Assembly (NCBI GenBank): GCA_025330725.1
Contig: JAIWND010000007.1
Span: forward strand, 1 to 64,000
Direction of reading: 5' to 3'
DNA length: 64,000 bases
Source: Chlamydoabsidia padenii
Taxonomy: Eukaryota; Mucoromycota; Mucoromycetes; Mucorales; Cunninghamellaceae
Below are positions 57,091 through 64,000 of this stretch, one piece after another. Made by a program: the position numbers and the translations under genes. Below the pieces are notes generated by a model, which was given only the letters and a program-made list of their open reading frames with translations, searched no databases and was not told where the DNA came from. Position 1 is the stretch's first letter, and every line of letters begins with the position of its first letter.

Positions 57091-58290
57091 CGTAAGCAAC
57101 TACTTGGGCGACTGATCATCTATTTACCTGAATCGACGCCTATGGTGGGGTGCACGGTCAAACTGGGTACAAATCATCAACTGTCTCATCACGAAAACTC
57201 TCATCCACTTTGCATTAACGTCTTAACAAAACTCCGCCTTGATAGTTCTGGGAAAAGTAAAATGATCAGCTAAACATGTCTTTATTCAGTAGGATTAGAT
57301 GATCAGACAATAGGAAAGAAACAAGCGGCTCACTCTAATATTGGGTTGGATTGGATGATGAACAAAAGTGGTGATACTGTATTGATCTTTGGCGGCTTTA
57401 TTGATTTATCTTCCCCCCTCTGCACACAAACATAGCTTTGGTCTCCCTCCCCTTTACCATAGTATAGTATAGCATATCATAGAAATAAAATAAACTAATG
57501 CTTGTTTAAAATTGAATATAATAAAAAAGGATTTTTTTTCATGTTTTGAAAAACTGATTGGATGATCATCAACAAATTATAGAAATGTGGAATAAGGCTT
57601 CGCCAAAACAGTAGGTTAGTGAAGGAAAAAGAAAATACAAAGTATGGGATGATAATGTAACTGTTGATCCTTGTATATGTATAGAATCGAGTGTCTCTTT
57701 GGAAATCGGAACAACACCCGGGTCACCATCACGTTCGATCGATAAATGGAATGATCATGCCTGTAATATGACGACATGAAGGGACATGACATACTCAACA
57801 GTGCTTGGTAGGATGAATTACCACTAGCAAGGCCGATGAAGATCATGCTCTTTTGTAAATCGACGACAAACGTTTATGCATGTTTAGGAACAATGGAACG
57901 ACACAGTATGATATCATGGATACGGGAACTCTCTGATCTGGATAGGGTCATAACTAGAGGTTTGTTAAAATAGTCATGGTAAGGGTTACTAATGTTTAAT
58001 CTCTTTATAAATAGTCATGTCCTCTTCCCTTTGGTGAGGTCAAGTCTTGATTGGTGATCATCTTCCCTGGGTAAATGGTGTATATATAATTATACATAGT
58101 GTAGGTGTTAGACGTCTTGGTTATAGTAAAAGAAACCCAACATCCTGTTTGGACCACAAAAGACAATCATGTGTGTTTGAAGTTTTATTATAAAATTATA
58201 TGTATATACAAATAAAAGGGCCATCTAATATATATATATAACTATACTATATGATACAGTGGGGTATTGATAATAAAAAGAGTAGTTGCT
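57091..58290. other. gene-poor spacer
   Basis: No supportable gene. The first ~100 bp may still belong to the composite repeat. A minus-strand frame at 57,616-57,846 has no features. AT-rich poly-A region of the next gene at 58,180-58,260. Confidence 0.5.
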
Positions 58291-58703
58291 TTATGGATTG
58301 GCTGGTAATCGGACATCGTTTTTATGTTCATTGTAAGCTGGTGGAGGGATCGTGATTTCTTCGTTTGGTTTGAATGGAGGTGGCTGGTCATATGCAGACG
58401 ATGACGCTGGTGGTGCGGGATATTCTTGGCCGTGATATCGTATACCTGATGAGGTCGAAGGCATGTTAATTACAAGATGACTAGATTGCGGAGGTCGATG
58501 TCCATTATCTGCATTATCAAAAGAAAGTAAATGGTGTTAGTATCATTTTCTGTATGATTGTGTCTTCTTTTTTTTTTTTTATTACCTCTTCTGTATTTCG
58601 CTTGTAGGGCCATCTGTCTTCGTTTTCGGATATAGATAAAGCAACCGATACAAAATACGGCAATGACAATCCACAAGATCGTCAAAGGATTGAAGTATAT
58701 CAT
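58291..58703 (-). CDS. single-pass membrane protein with PY motif (Rcr-like)
   Basis: About 110 residues in two exons. A membrane helix spans residues ~7-27 (PLTILWIVIAVFCIGCFIYI), followed by a basic stop-transfer (RKRRQ) and a Pro-rich cytosolic tail with YPAPP, QPPPFKP and a WW-domain ligand PPPAY (PPxY). Yeast Rcr1/Rcr2 and other Rsp5 adaptors have the same plan: one N-terminal helix plus C-terminal PY motifs that recruit the ubiquitin ligase for endosomal sorting. The match is architectural, not a recognised sequence signature. GGCGGGGTTTAAAT lies about 104 bp upstream of the ATG. Confidence 0.7.
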
Positions 58704-58806
58704 TGGTGTTGTTTATTTGAGATGAGAGAGTAAAAAGGGTGAATAGGAAAAAAGAAAAGAAGGAAAAAAAAAATAATCTCGACTTATATCCTCTTGATGC
58801 GTTCAC

Positions 58807-58820
58807 CGGCGGGGTTTAAA
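58807..58820. promoter_or_regulatory. GGCGGGGTTTAAAT motif
   Basis: A copy of the recurrent spacer motif about 104 bp upstream of the Rcr-like gene. Confidence 0.4.
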
Positions 58821-58933
58821 TAATTGACACAGATTTAAAGCATGCTGGAACAAGACTTTTCTTTTCCCCATTATTGATCATAATGCTCCCACGGATATGT
58901 ATAGCCTTAACTTGTAAGAGGATGTGGAATAGA

Positions 58934-59330
58934 CTATTGACAGTAGGATGTCATCTTTAATGTGTAAAAAAGCTGAGCGAAGGAGCTTCTTTTTTCGGGG
59001 TCGAAACACAATGCTTGGCAAAAAAGAAAACCGCTCTTTCTTTTTTCCATTATATCATACATGTAACGTGGCCATCCGGACTTATCCTTAACCCATCGTT
59101 CTGTGCCAAGCACATTGCGACTATCTGTCATGATTGGTTTCGGCTCCACATTATCAATGCACCATCACTTCAAAAAAAAAAAAAAAAAAAACGGCAGAAT
59201 TTTTATCCGAGAGGAATTTGAAAATGGTCACTTGCCATCTTGGCTTCCACCTAGACTTACCAAACCCTCGGATTATCAAAAGATGACAAGATTAAAGAGC
59301 ACCTCTTGTGCTTTCCATCTTCTCTATCAA
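58934..59330 (-). pseudogene. protein kinase relic
   Basis: Minus-strand sequence keeps kinase-like pieces in different frames. RRWKAQEVLFNLVI (about 59,291-59,325) resembles the activation-loop RWMAPEVL motif. LGGSQDGK-stop-PFSNSSRI follows after stops. A 71-codon frame (58,934-59,149) ends FCQALCFDPEKRSSFAQLFYTL, typical of the last C-lobe helices (C--DP-KRPSF--L). Frame changes, several stops and an A18 run split the parts, and no N-lobe is seen. It is therefore a truncated, frameshifted kinase fragment. Confidence 0.55.
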
Positions 59331-59872
59331 GCATCGCCACCACCTTGTCAACACTGGTACGGCCATTTTAAAATGAAGGAACTCATCAAGTCGAAAACAT
59401 GGACACCATGAAATCAGATTTATAGGAGGTCTAACCAACGTTGGGATACAAAGCCTTTGGAATCAAAGATTTATAGAATAATATAGCCCCTTAACTCTAC
59501 CCTCCACCTAAAACAAGTATTTATTTGTTTCTGTATATAATAAAAACTAACTTTTTACATATACCATTTGTAAATACTCATGGTCTAGAGTCTTGTGTGT
59601 TAGTATTATGTAAAATGCAATATAGTGTAAAGGAGAACCTCGCATCTTTGACAGATAGCGCGGAGTTGAAGCGAATTCATGCCATTCCCTCCACCGTTAT
59701 GTGATCAAAGAGATGTTAGTATCTATATCATCAAACACATATAAAGTACACAAAGTCAACAGAGTTTCCACTATTTAAACATCGATTCATTTTTATTATT
59801 TAATATTATCAAACAATCAACGATCCTATCTAATTCCATACACCAGAGTGATTTCCATTTTCCTAAATAGTA
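59331..59872. other. spacer between kinase relic and Asterix
   Basis: No gene seen. AATAAA-type signals at 59,538 and AT-rich sequence. Confidence 0.5.
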
Positions 59873-60453
59873 ACCGTAGTCCCGAGTCCTTCATCGTCAG
59901 CACCTGTTGAATATGCAGCCAATGCACGTTTATGTCCGGCGTATAGATTGATATAATAAGTGATCAGTGATACCATCGCGATCCTAAAAATAAAGAGTTG
60001 ATTTCATATATACTTTCTAATCCATATTAGTCATACTTACATTGCACCACTCCCACTTAAAGAGTCCCCCTTCTTTTTTGACCTTTGTTGATTCAAAAAG
60101 GAAGACAGACCAAAGTAACCAGAGATCCATGGTAGCGCCTTCAATTTGTTCTATTTTAAGATTACCCAAATTGCCGTGATTCGTGTTAGTTCTATATCCA
60201 TGCCACTGTTCCAGTATCCACTTTGGTGTTATTTAGCTTACCCGTAAGAATATGCCACCCATTGCTATTTAAGATGGAGGTGAGACAGGTAGTATAAACA
60301 AAGAGTAAATACCCTTATATATTGTGTGTGTCTGTTTTTTTTACCTGTAACCATGGCAATGTTACTGTTCCAATCAGGAGGATCATCTTCAGTGACTGGA
60401 GGAATATGGAAGGGCACCACTTTATCAGGACGACGAGGATCAGCTGAAGACAT
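59873..60453 (-). CDS. PAT complex subunit Asterix (WDR83OS family)
   Basis: Small ER membrane protein that, with CCDC47, acts as an intramembrane chaperone for multipass proteins (PAT complex). Five exons, about 110 residues, the family size. The N-terminus MSSADPRRPDKVVPF is the hallmark DPRRPNKV-type start. Then DDPPDWNSNIAMVTAMGGIFLRNKLKALPWISGYFGLSSFLNQQR gives the first two hydrophobic stretches, with the K-LK motif. SGSGAMIAMVSLITYYINLYAG gives the third. The C-terminal tail (HKRALAAYSTGADDEGLGTTVTI) is longer than the animal one. The GAGCGGGCGTTCAAT box lies about 75 bp upstream of the ATG. Confidence 0.88.
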
Positions 60454-60856
60454 TTTGTTGATGAATTAAAAAAAGAAAAAGAGCGAAGGAAGAACGGTGA
60501 CCACCAATGTGAACATTTATTTCATGAGCGGGCGTTCAATTCCAATTAAAAACCCGACAATTTGACACTTGTATATGTCAAACGCCCAACCCCTTCCCCA
60601 ACACACGCAAACAAAGATAACAAGATATAGTTTCAACAAAATAGTTTTTATTGTAATGAGAATGATGCTAATATGTACACAAATAACAGATTATATATAG
60701 AAGGTAAAAGGGGGATAAAAGGGAGTCAATAAATAAGGGTGCCAAAAGCGAGTAAGGTTTCCAGTTGATAGAAGCAACCTTTGTCCACATTTCAATTGTT
60801 TTCCATACACACCAAGGATACATACGCTTCATTTCATAAGGAGGGGGGCGAGTTGC
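60454..60856. other. spacer Asterix / eL41
   Basis: Promoter side carries GAGCGGGCGTTCAAT (60,526-60,540), AAAAACCCGAC (60,548) and GTCAAACGCCC (60,577). The other side is the eL41 3' UTR. No gene. Confidence 0.5.
60526..60540. promoter_or_regulatory. GAGCGGGCGTTCAAT motif
   Basis: A copy of the recurrent spacer motif about 75 bp upstream of the Asterix start; a second copy in the other orientation follows at 60,577. Confidence 0.35.
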
Positions 60857-61033
60857 CTATTTGGATCTAGCCCGCATCTTCTTTCTCTTGGCCTTGAGAC
60901 GTCTTTGTCTTTTCTTCTTCCACTTATCTCTCACTATAAAGAAGAATACAAGTGATTAGTTACGATACATGGATGGATGAATGATATAGATGGATGGATG
61001 AATGGATGAATGGATGGATGGATAGGACTTACT
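60857..61033 (-). CDS. RPL41: 60S ribosomal protein eL41, start codon split by an intron
   Basis: The tiny basic ribosomal protein eL41, 25 residues (MRDKWKKKRQRRLKAKRKK then MRARSK), almost identical to the universal family. The ATG is not contiguous. Exon 2 starts TGAGAGATAAG at 60,933, and the A of the start codon is the last base of exon 1 at 61,033. The 99-nt intron (60,934-61,032) has a GTAAGT donor and a TTATAG acceptor, and splicing yields AAAAATGAGAG. Exon 1 has no other ATG. Coding length is 78 nt including the stop, exactly the family length. The intron holds a (GGAT)n-like microsatellite. It is divergent from RRB1 with 231 bp between. Confidence 0.93.
60969..61024. repeat. (GGAT/GAAT)n microsatellite in eL41 intron
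   Basis: Imperfect tetranucleotide repeats of GGAT and GAAT fill most of the 99-nt intron that splits the eL41 start codon. Confidence 0.85.
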
Positions 61034-61099
61034 TTTTAAATAAGGATGGTAAAACTAAAGAGAAAAGAAGAATGTCCAAAGCCAACTCGCCCCTTTAAA

Positions 61100-61145
<46 letters not shown>

Positions 61146-61264
61146 CCTTTAGCGGGCGGGCATGAATTTCAAGTCACGAGCTGAAATAAAAATCTTTTTT
61201 GAGTTTGCTTTATTGAATTCCTCTTTCTCTTTAACTTGTATTTTTATATATACCACTTTTAATC
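61034..61264. promoter_or_regulatory. bidirectional promoter eL41 / RRB1
   Basis: A 231-bp head-to-head spacer with a T44 run (61,102-61,145) and AGCGGGCGGGCATGAATTTCAA (split motif, 61,151-61,172). A poly(dA:dT) nucleosome-free tract between a ribosomal protein gene and the gene for an Rpl3 chaperone fits co-regulation in ribosome biogenesis. Confidence 0.6.
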
Positions 61265-62974
61265 ATGTCTAAACGTCAGGCAGATTTGGACGACGATCAA
61301 CTTCAAACCAACAAAACTGTTTTAGGTGCACAAGGGGGTCGTCACCAACAAGTCGAAACTAATGGAATGGGTGAATTTGAAGACGCTTGGGAAGATGAAA
61401 TCGAAGAAGAATCTGACGTGGAAGAAGATAACATGGATCAAGACAATGGTGAAGGTAAAAAAGAAAGAAAGAAAGAAAGAAAGAAGAATATATCATTGAA
61501 TAATATATACTAATAACTTCTTTATTTTCATATATACTGGAATGAATCTCACACAAGGCATGGAAGTCGACGAACCTACTGAAGAAGAACAAGAAAAGGA
61601 ACTTCGAATGTATCTACCTGGTCAACCCCTAGAAGAAGGTGAAGTATTGGAAGCTGATCAATCTGTCTATGTCATGCTGCACAACCTGGATGTCCGCTTA
61701 CCCTTCTTAAGCTTTGATGTATTGAACGATACTTTGGGTGATGAACGTAAAAACGTAAGTAGAAGGGAGGGGGAGGGAAAAGGTAATGTATGATGAAAAG
61801 TCTCACATCTTTTTTTCTCATTTTTTCTTGATCTAGTTCCCTGCTACTGCTTATGTGGCTGCTGGTACTTCTGTGCCTGGTGTACGCGATAACGAAGTAG
61901 TGGTGATGAAATTATCCAACCTGCACAAAACACAACAAGAAGATGAAGACGACGAAGACGACGATCCTCAAGCGTTGGACGAAGACCCTGTATTAGAACA
62001 TCGAACGATACCACATAACGGCTGTGTCAATCGAATCCGGGCCATGCCTCAAACTGGAAAACATCTCGCCTCCACTTGGTCTGAATCAGGCAAAGTATAT
62101 ATCTACGATCTGGATCCTTATGTCACTAGTTTGGATGTACCTGGAACACAACTGCACAAACAATATAAACCTTTGGCTATTCATAATCATGGACGAGAAG
62201 AAGGGTATGCGATGGATTGGTCACCTCTGGATGCTGGCAAGTTGCTGACAGGTGATAATGCTGGTCTGATCTATCACTCTACGATTACTCCTCAAGGTGT
62301 GGTGACAACTGACTCTATGGCTTTCCGTGAACACAAATCCTCGGTGGAAGATTTGCAGTGGTCTCCTACTGAACGATCTGTGTTTGCTTCTTGCTCGGCT
62401 GATCAAACTGTCAAAATCTGGGATACTCGAACCAAGAAACGATCGGCAGTGGGTATTCGTGCTAGTAACTCGGATGTTAATGTGATCACTTGGAACAAGA
62501 AGGCTGGGTATTTATTGGCTAGTGGTCATGACGATGGTACTTTCAGTGTATGGGATCTCCGTACATTCAAGAGGTAAAAAAAACGAAGAATCAGAAAGAA
62601 AAGAAAAAGGTTACAGCTCTAACTTGTTTTTATGTATATATGCATATATTAGTGGTGGACAACCTAGCCCTGTAGCATCCTTCAAATGGCATAATGCTCC
62701 TATCACATCTATAGAATGGCATCCGACTGAAGAATCTGTATTGGCTGTATCAGGTGCCGATGATCAATTATCAATGTGGGACCTATCCGTGGAGCCTGAT
62801 ACTGAAGAAGAAGGCAGATTGACAAGCAATGGTGTCGAAGTACCTCCTCAACTACTCTTTGTGCATCAAGGTCAAAACGATATCAAGGAACTTCATTGGC
62901 ATAAACAAATCCCTGGTTGTATATTAAGCACTTCTAATACTGGATTCAATATCTTCAAGACCATCTCTGTTTAG
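61265..62974 (+). CDS. RRB1: ribosome assembly WD40 protein Rrb1/GRWD1
   Basis: Dedicated chaperone of ribosomal protein uL3 in 60S assembly, nucleolar or nuclear. Four exons, about 480 residues. The N-terminus is acidic ([17 protein letters not shown]). The GRWD signature follows ([46 protein letters not shown]), then [29 protein letters not shown] second acidic patch and about five to six WD40 blades come next ([113 protein letters not shown]). The ending is [23 protein letters not shown], all typical. Introns are GT-AG and in phase. Confidence 0.97.
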
Positions 62975-63583
62975 TTTATAGACACTTCATATAGTAGCAT
63001 TACTCCTCTTCATTCTTCTTTTTACCCATTGTATTAATCTAATAATAAAAAAAAAGTTATATGCATAACAATTTGATTATATGTAGTCGTGTGGGCAATG
63101 GGGTTTGAAAAAAAAAAGATTCATGCAGACGGGAAAAGCCGTCAAACACATAGTGTACTACATAATCAGCGTCAGGGAATATTTTTGAAAAAAAGTTTGG
63201 ACTATCAAACCGCGAAATCAGTGGAAGGAATCAGTATCATCCATCTCATGGTATCCTTTCCATTTACAAAAGGTGTGATCCATCAGAGTGGTGTACTATT
63301 AAAATCCCGACTATCCAGGCACCAGACAAAGGGAAAAAATCGTTCCGTTGTACATTCAAAACCCGCCATCATGCAAAAGGAGTAAATCTCATTAATGCGA
63401 ACTATGATGGCCAATGTCTTGTATAAGATTGTTATAATTTGACAATGCATTGGTTTTGATTATCTGAGTTTTTCTTTTTCACATCATATAAAAGAGCTTT
63501 TTAAATTCTTTTCAACTTTCCTTGGGGATACCCACCCCTTTAACAAACAACAACAACTTGTCAGTCAATTCTTGGATGAGAAT
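62975..63583. other. spacer RRB1 / last small gene
   Basis: AATAATAAAAAAA at 63,042 is the RRB1 poly-A signal. GGGGTTTGAAAA...ATTCATGCAGACGGG (63,100-63,133) and ATTCAAAACCCGCCATCATGCAAAA (63,353-63,377) are two more paired-motif copies. TATATAAAAG occurs at about 63,487. No gene. Confidence 0.55.
63353..63377. promoter_or_regulatory. ATTCAAAACCCGCC + CATGCAAAA motif pair
   Basis: Both recurrent elements are directly adjacent, about 210 bp upstream of the ATG at 63,584, with a TATAAAAG box in between. Confidence 0.4.
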
Positions 63584-63830
63584 ATGGCTGTCACCCCTCC
63601 TTTTAGAGGAATGGGTACGGGGCTTCGGCCAATGGTAAGTGAAAAATAAAAGGAAACCACATACTTCCCACATAATATTAACTGACATTTCATCCTCCGC
63701 TTATTCGACGAAAAAATTCAAGTTACCCATGCAAAAGGGCTTTGGTTGGATAAAAGAGAGAGTGGAGTCAAGGCGAAAAGCAAATCCATGCACATGGCAC
63801 CAACTGGTCTTTCATTCTCCAGCTATTTGA
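63584..63830 (+). CDS. small hypothetical protein, two exons
   Basis: Not recognised. Exon 1 (63,584-63,634) reads MAVTPPFRGMGTGLRPM. A GTAAGT donor and an AAG acceptor (63,721) join it in phase to LPMQKGFGWIKERVESRRK and a stop at 63,828-63,830, about 52 residues. A TATAAAAG box and the motif pair upstream, plus an out-of-frame upstream ATG at 63,576, support a real promoter. The short basic, Gly/Pro/Met-rich start is compatible with a small mitochondrial protein, but that is a guess. Confidence 0.45.
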
Positions 63831-64000
63831 CATTACCTAAAGCAAACAGTATAAGGAATGCAACACAAGATAAAGACAATGTACAGATAAATAAGATTTT
63901 TATTTCCCAAGTTTATTGTATAACTGAGTATATACTACAAAAAAGAAGGAGGGGGGTTATAAAGATAAAGAGGTAGTAATAGGTTATCAGTAACGAGGAT
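63831..64000. other. right edge, probable 3' UTR
   Basis: AT-rich sequence after the last ORF. No feature seen before the window ends. Confidence 0.4.

Noticed and set aside
1..64000. CRISPR array, rRNA, intact transposase, viral genes or secondary-metabolite cluster
   Set aside because: None of the expected repeats, conserved rRNA blocks or enzyme motifs were seen; the tandem repeats here are 33 bp coding and ~239 bp non-coding units.

Overview
The window looks like nuclear DNA of an early-diverging filamentous fungus, most likely Mucoromycota (Mucorales-like). Grounds: AT-rich spacers, many short introns with CTAAC-type branch sites, very long homopolymer and dinucleotide tracts, a fused trehalose-6-P synthase/phosphatase, a VTC4 polyphosphate polymerase, and one U12-type AT-AC intron. 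No rRNA, CRISPR array, intact transposase or virus was seen. The genus cannot be read from the sequence, and all exon models were made by eye from reading frame, splice sites and remembered family features.

Layout. 1-2.0 kb is a composite repeat whose counterpart lies inverted at 55.6-57.1 kb. 2.3-2.7 kb holds a possible Cys-rich mini-gene. 4.2-10.8 kb carries three + strand genes: eIF2B-delta (GCD2), a DHA1-type MFS transporter and glutamate decarboxylase. 11.5-14.5 kb (-) is the TPS-TPP trehalose enzyme, divergent from an Ulp2/SENP6-7 SUMO protease (15.2-17.6 kb, +). A DRG1/Rbg1 GTPase (-) is divergent from an ankyrin-dysferlin-FYVE protein (+). A seven-segment membrane protein (-), a small ORF (+) and a damaged mitochondrial ribosomal protein uS9 gene (-) follow. 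26.8-29.8 kb is gene-poor with more repeat units. Then come a BAX-inhibitor/TMBIM protein (+), VTC4 (-), a family X DNA polymerase (+) and, 154 bp later, transportin/Kap104 (+). A tRNA-Gly(GCC), a SMYD-type SET/MYND protein, a four-finger C2H2 factor, a decayed gene and a TBC1D20/Gyp8-like Rab GAP are all on the - strand (43.1-49.4 kb). 51.5-55.2 kb has a Ser-rich disordered protein, a GNAT acetyltransferase and a poly-Q protein with a duplicated exon. The right end holds an Rcr-like PY-motif membrane protein, a kinase relic, Asterix (PAT complex), ribosomal protein eL41 divergent from its likely co-regulated neighbour RRB1/GRWD1, and a small ORF.

The most unusual signals are: (i) a recurrent spacer motif, consensus GGCGGGATTTGAAA, usually 50-250 bp upstream of start codons and often near TTCATGCAA; (ii) a U12 AT-AC intron whose AC end is required by the reading frame; (iii) an eL41 gene whose ATG is split by an intron; (iv) a uS9m gene with three in-frame stops and no visible 3' splice AG; and (v) a ~239-bp tandem repeat unit with tRNA-like boxes that carries the same GGCGGG motif.
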